Below are positions 22,949 through 34,427 of a DNA stretch of 64,000 bases, one piece after another (position 1 is the stretch's first letter; each line of letters starts with the position of its first letter). This stretch comes from Rosellinia necatrix (taxonomy: Eukaryota > Ascomycota > Sordariomycetes > Xylariales > Xylariaceae). The notes under the pieces were generated by a model. That model saw nothing but the letters and a program-made list of their open reading frames with translations. It ran no database searches and was not told the origin of the DNA. The position numbers were made by a program, and so were the translations under genes. Location: assembly GCA_021209875.1 (NCBI GenBank), contig JAGYVD010000002.1:1488001-1552000 (forward strand), written 5' to 3'.

Positions 22949-25900
22949 TACGACCATGCTTAATAAAATTACACCTGGTAAAAGTCGCAAGGGACGAGAT
23001 AACTCTTCGTTTCTTATTCTTACTTCTTCGGAGAGTGACTTTTACCGTACATCGCCCACCTTCAAACCAACACCGTGGATCACCATGGATCACCATGGAT
23101 CACCATGGATCACCCCTCGACACCACATGACTTCCTACTATAATGAATATGGAGGATACCAGCTAAAGCAAGGGGATTTAGCCATTTACCGTGTTAATGC
23201 CGACACCCTCGGCATGTTCCGTACGCTCCGTAGCTTACAGAAACGATACAACCAGCGGTGTTGTAAGGCTGCTTCTCATGACTTAAGAGGCATAATGAAA
23301 CAAGTAATGCCTAACATATAAGATATAGAGGCTCGCCGATCTAATCACCTTGATTCTAGCCACTATTCCGATCTTGCCTACCTCTCGCCACCTACAGCTT
23401 GCCTTCGCCGTCGTTGTCTGGCGGCGAAGGGTCTTTTTCCATCTACACATCTGCACCTACGAGTTGGTGTTTTTCGTCGCTTCATCAAGTTTAAGCTTAC
23501 CCGGTCCGATTTTCGAGCTCGCTAATGCAGAGACTTTGGATTGACCGTCATGGGCAATTTCCAAGCATCCTAGACAAAATAATAACCGGTCGTACAGTCC
23601 GACTTGCCGACTTGTAGTGGGCACCCTGGGTCGGACAGTTTCCCGTGGCAGCATTGTATCGCGCGCATGAGGGAGCAACGAGGTAGTGCAACCCACAAGT
23701 GACACGATACTGTGTAGTGGTACGTTCCCATATCTGTAGGTGGCTACGTGGCAGAAGGCACAAGATCCGTCAGACGTGCGCAAGGCTCATGCAGTCTTAT
23801 TACGACGCTGGAATTTGCCGCCTTTGCAGCCGGGCAACCGGCAATCTGGTGTTGAAGTTGGATCAAGCCTCCTTTCCACCGATTGCGTAGCCCATCATCT
23901 TCTGCAAGAGCACGTTGTTGCCATCCTACGGTATGCACGCTGGGCAACCTGATATCTGTTCCAGATGATATACTGTCCTCTGTTCCAAGCGATGTACCAA
24001 TTTCGGCGCCGGACATACACACCTCTACCCCTCCCGTGAATCTGGACGACGTTCGCGACCGGCGAACTGAGATGCAAGAAGCTCGTCATTTGTTTGATAG
24101 AATAGGAACTATCAAAAATAGACTGAAAATGGCAACCTACCCATTGCCCCCTGAGTCCTCCTCTGTCTTGTTTTCCCATAAAAATAATCCGTCATCAAAT
24201 GCAGACCCTTACTACTGGACCTGAAGACGGCACCCTTGTCAAGAATAACTAACGCTGGCGGCCCTCAGCTCCAGATGGGCGTGGCAAATATCGCTTTATA
24301 ACGGGTATCGGAACTAGCCACTTCCTCCCTGTTTGCGTAACTTCACGAGCGCGTCTTTCGGACCGTCGCCCCCTTAGCACAGCATCCAAGCGCCCCAGGC
24401 TTGGGAGTGAGTCTGCTGAGGAGGGAAACATATTGGGAGCATTCACCGGCTCCACGACAACTGACTTCATACAGCTAAAAGGCGAGGGCTAGCCGAGTGC
24501 TGGGGTTCATCAACTTGTTGGCGGGGCTTTTCATTTCTCAAACCCGGGTGCATTGCACGGGAGTTTGACCTGCAACAGCGGAATATTCTATCACCATCAA
24601 GAACGGTACCGCCGTCCTCCGCCTTTGACGAGTATCTCTGGACAAGGCAATCCAAAGTACCAATTTCAGCACCAAATCAGGTATTATAGAGCCTTACAAT
24701 ATTGATGAGGTAATTTGTGGCTTTGTAGTCGATGTTGGGCGGTTTTGTTTACGCCATTGACGCGCAGCAACCGCTCTCCCCCCCCAGTATATAAGACGGT
24801 AGCGACATTGTTACAACGCAATACACATAGTCGCACTAACTAATCAAGCGAGAAATCGAGCAATGTACTTCCAGATAATTTGATTTTGCATCTTTTGTTG
24901 AAATGAAGATGAATCATCAAATCATACTGTTTGAGATTCGATTAACTCACAAAATTTAGTACAGAAACACTCATAGGATGTAAGAGCAGCTCTAAACTGT
25001 TATCTCAAGAATAGCGCAACTTTCATTTGATGCCGAAATACAAAGCATGAGAGCGAGGTGCAACCAAGGCAGCAATCACCACGCAATAACGCTAGTAGTA
25101 TATATCTTGCGCAAAGCAGCTTGTAATAAATCCTGCGATGACGCGCTTATCATGCATGACGTAGAGAAGAATAGACTTAGTACTATCGTGGAATATTAAG
25201 CCTGCTCACTTTTCGGCTCATTTTTTTTGTTGATACAATGAGATTGAGAAGCGTTCGATGAGGCAAGAATGAAAAAAGAAAGGGTACAGGAAGTGGGAAA
25301 AAGAGGCCCTTGTAGGTCACGTGGAAAAGAAATTGAAAAATAAAAATAAAAATAGAGGGATATATCAATCAACCTTACATAACTTGCTCAGTACTATGTA
25401 AACACGAAGTAATGAGATATTGTGGTAAGCAACACTCGCGCAGGAAGTTGATCGCGAAGGGCGGCAGCTGATCAATAGCCTATAACTTAGAACTTTCGCT
25501 CTTGCAGAAAGTAAGTCAGTCACCTTAGATAGCAGAAGCCTTGGCCTTAGGGCATAACTACGTTGGGAACTCATAATTCAAGTCAAGTAATGATCACATA
25601 AAGAGAGGTAAGCCCCTCATTGTGCCAACTCAACATGACAAGGATACTAATACATCAACGATAAACATGGCATGTAAGACTTGGTTACGTATGAGAATTC
25701 AGAACTTAAATCTAACAGTCGCTCAGGATCGCTCCACTTTAAGCTCTAATTATACTAAATAGCCATCTAAAGTTTTTTTTTTTCCATGATGAGGGAAAAA
25801 GTATACATGGCGGGCCGGGACATAAAATCTCATCTCTCACCGCTTGGTATTTGACCGAATGTCAATTAATCGATCTGCAATTACCCGGGAGCGGATACCT

Positions 25901-27476
25901 ATATGGCGTGAGCCAAATTAATGTTGAGGCCTGACCATTAGAGGCACCTGCCTCATTAGGCAGTTATGCAGGGACCTGCGGGAGATCGTTGAGGGGTACT
26001 GTTGTTGAAAACCCATCCTTTTTTCCCGTCCTGAGACATCCACGGGCATATCTATTCGTCCAATTCCCCATCTAGATAGAAACTGGGCACAAAGGAGGGG
26101 CAAAAAAAAAAAAAACCTTGCGGCCTTATAGCTCTACTCGTTTAGAGTATAATCCTCCCCCTCTCGAGGCCAGCCCCGCCATGAATCGCGACCCCGCACA
26201 AATGCATGCCCTTGGCGAGGGCCCGTCAAACCGTGGAAGGAGGAAAAAGGGAAGGGTGACCGCAAATTCGCTCATAGCAAACGAGTGGTAATTTATTCAT
26301 GGGGTATCCTCCGCGTGAAGAAAAAAAAAAAATCCATCCAGCGCCCAGTAAATGCTACAGTGCGCTTCAACAATGGTGTGAGATGGTCCGGTACATTTTG
26401 TTATCTTTTATAGCCACAATAGTTTTGAAGAAAGCCAAATCGTCGAGCTTGTCTTATGTAAATCGCAGTGTGTATGTCTTGCGAGCAGGTAAACAAGTTC
26501 AAATTCCGGAAAGGGGTATCAAGCGCTATGAGAATGCATGGCCAAGCGACAGATCGGGGGAGCAGTGTATAACCGCCCGATGCTCAAGATGCTCAAGGGC
26601 CCCTGGAATAAATGGCACGAATAGATAGTAAGCTGAAGCTTCTGTCAGCAGAAAAGAGCTGGCCGGCTATTGGAAAAGGCATGTTATCCAAATCCACATG
26701 GGTATGACATGACATAGGTGTGATCCCCAATTGTCTGTGCCTTGGATCGGCAGTGTATGTTCGGCGACGAATGACCAAGCCGCTAGTGGCCAGGGTGTGA
26801 CAGTCCAAATGTAGGTGCTTCTGACGTGGCCACGGCTATCATGGCATTGTAAATTTGCGTGAATAGCTGGTTTCGAATAAGCGCCTCGGCTTTTCGCAAA
26901 GCCATGGGGTTAAGGTTAAAGAAACCGGCCAAGCTCCCCGTGGCCCTGACTAACATGAAAATTGTTGTGGGCCCGTTCATCCTCCCAACTTTGGGCGTCC
27001 AACATCCGAGCCTGTCCCATGGTAATTATGACTTGCTGTTGGGATAGAGAGATGCCCGGGTGCATTTCGGCATCGAGAAATAGCCCCGTATGAAGCCCGT
27101 TGGCGCCCGACCACGGTTTTCTAGAACACTTTTGTGGGCCAGGGAAATGATTGCGAGATCGGATGATGGGCGCCGTTGAATAATGCGTCAAGTGGAATTG
27201 GCCCACGCTAGGATTATTTGTGGATCCTAGGGCGAGCAGCTTTCATACACCATTCGGAGAGGTTGGCGAGGAAATGGGGCCGTTCGGAGACTAAGGGTAG
27301 AGCTTTGCTCTCTCAAGTTGCAAGAATTTTTGTGGTTCGCCCGCTAGATATAAGAGTTGTCCACTTCGTTGGTTTCTGATCCGGCTGTTGGCGCGCCAAG
27401 TACGTAATCGCGACGAAAGTTGGGTGGACGAGGTGGGTAAAATGCCAATATATGTATACCTCGGCTCGGCAGGGAA
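22949..27476. other. 4.5-kb AT-rich gene-poor block
   Basis: It begins with a 10-bp tandem repeat (23076-23114). At 23.7-24.2 kb two + strand frames (23699..23890 and 23883..24224) have fairly normal composition, the second ending in SSNADPYYWT; they might be remains of a gene but have no recognisable domain or reliable splice link. From 24.65 to 26.3 kb the DNA is AT-rich with many A or T runs and no gene, which could be RIP-mutated mobile DNA; no terminal repeats or transposase motifs were recognised. 26.3-27.3 kb shows nothing coding. Confidence 0.5.
23076..23114. repeat. 10-bp tandem repeat GGATCACCAT
   Basis: About four near-perfect head-to-tail copies of ggatcaccat lie 130 bp downstream of the glycine-repeat gene stop codon. 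They could lie in its 3' untranslated region. Confidence 0.85.
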
Positions 27477-29045
27477 TTAGTCGTCTTGCAACATCGGCGT
27501 CCACCGAACTGGCACACCGCCAGGTCCAATCTCGTATGGTTTAGTGGTCGCTTTCCTTGGGGGGAGTAACCAACGGGCATGTCCTTCACGCTGGTCGTCT
27601 AATTTGCCGTTCTTTCGCATGAGGTGCTCCATAACCGCGATGCGGATGAAGTCGGGGTTTTCACGCATCTCTCTCTGGCGCGGGCCCAGCGGAAGCAGCA
27701 CCACCGTAGAAGCCTTGTTCGAATTCGAAGTCTGGGCCGCCTGCCGGGCCGCTTTGGGCACTCCTCGTGAACGTTGTACCTTATACGTTTGCATCTGGAT
27801 AGACGCTGTATAACCCCTGATGGGCGAGGAGCCTCGTGCCTCGAGCCGGATATTGCTAGAGGGGTTAAGATACCGCCGCATAGCCTCACTAGGTTCTTCT
27901 TCCAACACCGGTGGTCTCCTCTCGTCCGTGAACGGGACCCTCGGGTCAATAGTGAGTATCGACCTCGTGAGAAAATCATCGGGGGGAATAGATGAACTAG
28001 TGAGCGTAGATAGAGACCGAGCTGCGGAACGTAATGCACGGAGCGATGCTGTTAGGTTTGACTTGAAGACGGATTTGAACGGCGTGGGAGTTTGTGTTTG
28101 CTTGTTGGTTACCATACTAGGCTTGGCGCTGAAATCTAGTCGCTCATTCTCCAGGCATAGCTTCGACAATGGGTCTCTTGGTTGCTCACCAGGTGGTGTA
28201 GTCACTGGCTGTAGGGACCGTCGTGGCGAGCGTAACCTTCCCCCTCTAGGTGTAACGGGAGAGTCGGCTGACGCGGTTGCGCTGGGTGATACGGAATCCC
28301 CAAGCGAGGGGAGGCTGTCAAACGATCCCGTGCGCGTAGAAAAAGGAGATGCAAAGCCACTGTCCGTGTGTAGCAATGCTTCTTCTTCGAGCTCGTCAGG
28401 TGGAGTGAGCAGAAACTCCAACGGGCTTCGCTCAAACGAAGCCAAGCTCGACTCGTCATCTAGATCCCAATGAAGTTCCTGACTAAGATCTTTTTCTGAC
28501 ACTCTTGATCGAGGCACAATAGAATCCACCGTCATACGCCTGTCTTTTATCTCCCTCTGTCGCACGCTTTTCCTCCGCTTCGGCGGCGGGATATTGGTGA
28601 TGGCAAGCAGGGCGGCCACCGCGGGTGGTACGGCATCGGGTGAATGAACATCTCTCACTCTACGAGCAGACGAGGAACGTGCCCGGTTGGCGGACTTTAA
28701 GGAATGGTGCCTCTGCTTAATGGGGATCTGTACAGCGCTCGAGGGCGTGATCGGTTGTGTTGCTGTAGTCGCCATGGTGGTTGGTGGCGGATTATCCGTC
28801 TCGGAAAGATAATCTGGTCGTGGTAATACGCCTCTTGACACAGTTGCACTAGTTGCGCTGTGTACGATCACGTCCGAATGCGGCTGTTCTGAGGCGAGTA
28901 AGCGACTAGCTGGAATGACATTATTGCCGAGAGGTAGTGGGCGTGACTGTATGGCTGATGGCTCCGGTCTCGAAGTCGACCGGCGAGATTGTATTGACGA
29001 TGGTGAGGATTTGCGCGCATGGATAAATGATCTTGGAGTGATCAT
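27477..29045 (-). CDS. Conserved fungal protein of unknown function, disordered
   Basis: 522 residues in one exon. Most of the chain is Ser/Pro/Arg-rich and probably disordered, with several basic clusters (PPKRRKSVRQREIKDRR near residue 155, a possible nuclear localisation signal) and acidic ELEEEALLHTDSGF around residue 220. A helical patch lies at SLRALRSAARSLSTLTSS. The C-terminal 60-70 residues look conserved and ordered: RENPDFIRIAVMEHLMRKNGKLDD, then ARWLLPPRK and PYEIGPGGVPVRW. I recognise this C-terminal module from hypothetical proteins of other filamentous ascomycetes but know no function. No membrane segment or signal peptide. Possibly a regulatory or cytoskeletal scaffold, but this is only inference. 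Confidence 0.75.
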   Translation of the reverse strand: MITPRSFIHARKSSPSSIQSRRSTSRPEPSAIQSRPLPLGNNVIPASRLLASEQPHSDVIVHSATSATVSRGVLPRPDYLSETDNPPPTTMATTATQPITPSSAVQIPIKQRHHSLKSANRARSSSARRVRDVHSPDAVPPAVAALLAITNIPPPKRRKSVRQREIKDRRMTVDSIVPRSRVSEKDLSQELHWDLDDESSLASFERSPLEFLLTPPDELEEEALLHTDSGFASPFSTRTGSFDSLPSLGDSVSPSATASADSPVTPRGGRLRSPRRSLQPVTTPPGEQPRDPLSKLCLENERLDFSAKPSMVTNKQTQTPTPFKSVFKSNLTASLRALRSAARSLSTLTSSSIPPDDFLTRSILTIDPRVPFTDERRPPVLEEEPSEAMRRYLNPSSNIRLEARGSSPIRGYTASIQMQTYKVQRSRGVPKAARQAAQTSNSNKASTVVLLPLGPRQREMRENPDFIRIAVMEHLMRKNGKLDDQREGHARWLLPPRKATTKPYEIGPGGVPVRWTPMLQDD

Positions 29046-30040
29046 GATAGTAATAATTCTATGGCCGGGTCAAGTCGACCAGGCGGGACTGATTAAAGGG
29101 ACCCCGAATTACCCAGCTAGGCAGACCCGTTTGACCTATCTCGTTTGGTTAGCCAAAGGTCGCGCATGCAGGATCTGGTACACTAACGAGGACTTCCCGG
29201 TCCAGCGCCGCGAAAGCTAGACCAGGGTATATACTGCAATAGGCAAGCGGATGAGATGTATGCTGGCCGCCTGCTTTCTGCTGCAGGGTGTGAATCGCAG
29301 CCATGGACGGGTCAACATGCCGTGAGGTCCAAGCGATTGGCAATGTAAGCAATCGGATGATTCAAGGGAATACCGAAATCAATGATTGTAGGTAATTACA
29401 CCTCTGTAATTTCTCCAGCTGTGCTCCCTAGCCTCCCAGTTGCCCTTTTTTTTTTCCGTTTGGGCAGGGCTAGGAGGGCTGATGTAAGGGCCCGGCCACG
29501 CTGGAGCGTCATGCGTTTTAGCTCGGTGGTGCGACCGAGTGGCAGTAGGGGTCTGGGAGATTCTTGTACGTAAGAAATTGGATTTGTGCCAACGTGGACG
29601 CTGCAAGTCACGATCCCAGCGAATTGGGTGAGGGTGATGGTGACGTCGCGTGTCCACCAGGAGAGCGCAACGCTGATAATTCGCTTCTGGGCGTGCTGTC
29701 GTTGCTTGTTCTTTGGATCGGCCGTACGGCACCAGCGCTCTACCTGTAGGTACTAGTGTAGTAGAAAGATGGCTTTATTATTCCGTGACGAGCACCACGC
29801 AGCATGCGACTCGGGGCGTGAGAGGTTATGACTGATAAAGAAGAGCCAAGAGGCCGGTCATCCAATAGACGTAACGACAGTCAATGAACGACTCGTACTC
29901 TCCGATAGGACCATATCACCGTTATCTTGTCCGCTCTGTTGTCGTCGACGAACGAGGGAAATGCCGGCAGCCTATTGTGAATAAGATAAAATATGAGGAT
30001 ATTGGCATGCTTGGGTTATCTAGTCAACTATGTATGTAAG

Positions 30041-30084
<44 letters not shown>

Positions 30085-33028
30085 TGTACCTACCTAGGTA
30101 CTAGTTGCTAGATAGCACCCTACTAACGCGCCTTCTGTCGTCTTAGTGTGTATTATTCAAGGGTGGGTCCGATGATGCTATCTAGTGTTTTCTAGAGCCA
30201 ATCTGCTTGGAGAAAATGACAATACGACAGCGTCGGTTAGGCCACCTGAGGTATCATGACTGCAAGTCGTGCACGACCAGGACAACCTGACCAACTGGTC
30301 CCTCGTAACTGCCTATCATTACAATAAAAACAACCGATACTTATCATGCGCGCATCAGGATTGGCCGTGTTCTTTGTGCACAGCATACACTAGATAATGC
30401 AGCCTGCCTCTTTAGGCGAAGATAGGAGACCTGAATCAAGCCTAGGCACTGTCGAACATGACAATTTCAGGCTTACCCAATTGGGCAACCGGACACCGCT
30501 TTAAACCCCTGGACAACCTTGAACAGTGGCTCTGGCAGGCGAATCTTATTGGTTCCACATACCTGCGTAGGGAAAGGGCTGCCTACCTAATCAATCTAGA
30601 AATTTGCCAGTTCGGGACATGTGACACCTATGTCGACCTACATAGTACCTATGTAACGCCAGGCTTAGCCAAGATATGGCACTTCCACAATCTCTTCTCC
30701 TCTCTTCTCTCGTTGATAGGGTCCGGTTCCAGGCTTGATTCTGGGAATGACGGGTATTTCCCCCCTTCCTCGCTGATAAGGTATAGTTTATTGTTTGGAG
30801 AACCAACCCACCGTCCGGTCTAAAAACCCCTTACCTACTACTACGTAGTACCCTTGCATTATCAACACGATATGACTGGTGGTCGCTGTGGTCGCTGTGG
30901 TCACTGTGTAGGCGAGAAGCGACCGACCGGAGCGAGAAAAGCACAAGCTGACCTTCCATTCTCTCCCCAAGTCCTCATCCGTTCCGCTGCTCTACAGGCA
31001 TAGGCGTCCGTGTTTCTGCCCCGACTAGTAGTGATTAGGTATGTCTGTGAACTAGTGGCGATGGTTCGATTACTAGTGCGCAGCAGGAGAGGGGCGACGC
31101 TCCCGTTCCCCAGACTTCCAACACACCAACTCTCCTGACGTGGGTGTGCCGGCCCCGTATGACACGACAGCATGTGTGTGTCGCATGGCAGCCGCTAATC
31201 ACCAAGCGGGATTCCAAAACCTCATTATCCGCGCCTTGACCATTGCGACCCATCCTCGGAGCGGAAAAGAATGTGCGCCCGTGGGGATGGCATCTGGGCA
31301 GTGCGCCCCTTCCATGTCGCCCAATCGTCGTGCCATCGTGGGGTGTCCATGCCCAATCTAATCTCTCTCTACGAAGTGCTGCGTGCTCTAATTAACGAGG
31401 ATATAAGTTTAATATTTGGCAACCGGGTCCCCTCCCTGATTAGGCTTCAAGCCATCAACTTCTCCGCGGCCGCCGACCCCACGCGAGATGAGCTAGTTCG
31501 GGGCTGTTGGGTAGGGTGTGAAGCAGTGTGAACCGCCCCATCCGACGCTGACGGATGGCTCTCGTGAGCTCCGCCTATAAATACACTCATGGGCCATGCT
31601 CAGTCAGCTACACGTGATGGCCGGTAGGCGGCGATGCCCAGACCTTCATCTAGCGCCCTTAGCGCCCCCAGCACGCCATCGTGCTCTGAAGTTCAATAGC
31701 TTCGAGAAGTCATCTTCATTTGCGATATAGGGGGGAACTATTAGGTTATTCCGCCTAGAACCTCTAGGCGATAAACAGTCGCACAATAGGATTCGAGCAT
31801 CGTTTTACCGTCGTTAGCACTAGTCACACTAGCCGGCCTTGCGGTACCCCCCTCGTGTCGATCAAGGCAACAGGAACAGAATCGGAATGGTGTCACATTG
31901 TGCTACTTGTGACGTTCGTTACCACTGCCGTCGGCATTCGCCCAGTAATGGTTGGGGGTCAGGGATGATGTCTGAAGCGTGCAGCTTTGGCGCAAGAACA
32001 CAACATAACACAGAATTTATTGCCATGCGGAATTTCGCTCAGTCCGCGACGTATTTCCCTAGTGCAATAATTATATTGTCTAGTATCAGTTGAACACTTA
32101 TCTCCACGGGAATCTATGCCTATGTCCTTTATGGATAGATGGCAGTGCAAGAAGATCAGGGACTCTAAAGAGAGGTAAATACCAGCATCGTCATTTTTCA
32201 TTAGGAAACGCCCTATTCATATACACGACTCGCGACTCAATATGACTTTCACGTACTAGGTGTAGTAGCACAGAGCTACTACACTCGCCTAATCCAAGGA
32301 ATCGAAATTGATGCGAAAATTTTTTTGGAAAGAGAAATTCATCCCCCAGATAGTGAGGCACGCCGAATGCGGGGGAAATGGCGACGAGAAATCTCTGTGC
32401 CTACCAAGATGATGCCGATCAGTAACGTGCAGAGTGTACCTGAACGCATCGTACATATGTTTCTCCACCGTCTCACTCAACGGCCGAATTACCATCCTTG
32501 TAGAAATCTAGGATCAAGAGATGTGCAATGCAGGACCGGAGTTGGCGACGCAGATCATCCCAAACTGAAGCCTGAGTTACATTGCTGTTAGTCACCATCG
32601 TGATCACGCCGAAGGTATCTCAACTATTTTACGAAATCATGACAATCTTATATAATTGAACTCATCAAGCACGGCGAATTGCAGTTATAAGCTGAGACGT
32701 TGCTATCATACGACGTCCGCATATGTAATTGCATTAGATGCAGGACCCGGTTGAGATATCTACTCTGGTCTCACGGTAACTATTTACACTAGATCCATCA
32801 ATTTCAATGTTCATCACAAATGCGAGGGTACATTTTCCAAACCCCCTGCGCCATTACATGCCAGACTAGATGAGAACCACACAAACTCACACCGAAACAG
32901 AAGCCCAAAATGGAAGGATATCCCTACGCCTATTAACGCCAGAGCAGCGGTTACCCAAATGATTCAATCTCATACACTTAACACAACTGACGGTCGAGCC
33001 CAACAAGCCGAGTATACGTAGACGCGTC
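29046..33028. other. 4-kb gene-poor block
   Basis: No gene is supported. It contains an AAGT microsatellite at 30042-30083 with adjoining GTACCTACCTAGGTA motifs. A good TATA-like element (ctataaata) lies near 31576-31584 in GC-rich DNA, but without a credible gene after it. AT-richer DNA runs from 32.0 to 33.0 kb. Small frames of up to about 120 codons (for example 30458..30823) show no domain. Confidence 0.5.
30042..30083. repeat. GTAA tetranucleotide microsatellite
   Basis: About ten uninterrupted copies of gtaa. It runs directly into a cluster of the window-wide ACCTACCTAGGTA motif. Confidence 0.9.
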
Positions 33029-34427
33029 CTATATCCATTTCTCTGACTGTTGGGTTTGGCCGGCTGTGGCCGGCCGGATGTTGTCCAAACCAGGGTTATA
33101 TCGGATAATTATGTCACTCTTCCTCATGATGCCGTTGAAGGTCATGATCGCTTCCTCACTATCGCGCGGGGTCTGACTCTGGAGTTGAGTCTGCGACTTG
33201 AGCCGTGTCATCCGCGTCGCTGCTGTGCCGAGCACCCTGCGCTCTGTATTGCCGACAACTTCATCGCGATCAACGCGGAACAGCTTGGGAAACCATGTCC
33301 GAAGCAGTGGTCTTAGCGCCGGTGCTGAGGCCGTAATGAGCGCGAGGTTTGTCTCGATAGCGGATGTCACAAAGCCGATGTTAGCGTCGGCGCTCATCGA
33401 TGTCTTCAGCATGAATAGGCCTTGTATGAGTAGGACTAGTCGGACAATGCTCGTGATAGTAGTACTAAGTCACAGATAGAATTAGCGTTTATGCAAATTT
33501 TACGTTGTCGCAATATGCGCTTACAGGAATCCTAATAGAAAGATGAACATTAGAGCGATCTTTGTGCGCCTGGGGATCTTCAAGTCGATAAATATCCTCA
33601 GGGGCAATCCGAGTATGAGCATGTCAGTAAAAATATTGAATGAGGACGAGACCGTGAATAAAATCCTCCTGTCGATACACATTCCCTCTAGACTGGTCTC
33701 CCAAGTCTTATTGATGGGGATGCACTGGAGCACCGTGGCAAAGAAGACGCCAATCATCATCCCGAGGTTGGCTGTGTTAACCCAGATTATGAATCGCTTC
33801 ACGCCGGGCTTTTGCCCAAATAGGCGCAATAGTAAGAGTAGTATCGATGTCTTCACCAGCGCCAAAATGGGATTGTATAGAATTTCAATAGCGTAATTCC
33901 ATACTAGGCCTGGTACAGGATCGTGAGGTGGAATGTCCTGCCACCTGATACCGATGAAATTCGTCTTGATAACTTTGAACAAGTTAGCATACACAGCCAG
34001 GAAACACCTTTCTGTATCGTTCAGAACTAACACATATAGCTAGCTGCTGTCTCTAGTATTGATAATATCTGTCGTTGGTGCCTTGTTAGTTCACTAGACT
34101 TATAGGTAACTACTTGTCATCAACCACGTACCATGGCTATGCATACCAAGGCATCATCTATTCCAGACGTTAGCTGCTGACTTAAACCCTCAGACTTATA
34201 AGTTGCTTACCCAAGCCAAATTGATGTGATGACAGCCTCCCAGCCACTCTGATACATAATACAATAAAAGCAAAAGCGGTGAAACCGATGACGATACCTA
34301 TGGCGAGGCTCTGCTGAGGGCTAGAGTAACGGAATGGGTCAGTTGATGGTGCGGCCGCTACAGTCATATTTTCGACAACATTAAGCTGGTCAATTGTCGG
34401 CAATAGAGACATTGGTAATAGGGACAT
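33029..34427 (-). CDS. Rhodopsin-domain integral membrane protein
   Basis: Seven-span membrane protein of the fungal 'rhodopsin domain' group (PF20684 type, related to PTH11-like receptors; not a retinal opsin as far as can be seen). Four exons: 34427..34211, 34157..34132, 34039..33525 and 33464..33029. Introns are 53, 92 and 60 bp, and all joins keep frame, giving 397 residues. Visible parts are span 1 (AIGIVIGFTAFAFIVLCIRVAGRL), the conserved FGLDDALVCIAM after it, NYAIEILYNPILALVKTSILLLLLRL, FIIWVNTANLGMMIGVFFATVLQCIPI with the typical W-x8-C, FNIFTDMLILGLPLRIFIDLKIPRRTKIAL, and FVTSAIETNLALITASAPALRPLL before a cytosolic tail. These blocks are diagnostic. Whether it senses a ligand is unknown. 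The 26-nt second exon is unusual. A second Met (residue 7) could be the true start. Confidence 0.85.

Noticed and set aside
31570..31600. TATA-like element ctataaata with a start-like context after it
   Set aside because: No open frame of meaningful length or known motif follows on the + strand, so it is not called as a promoter.
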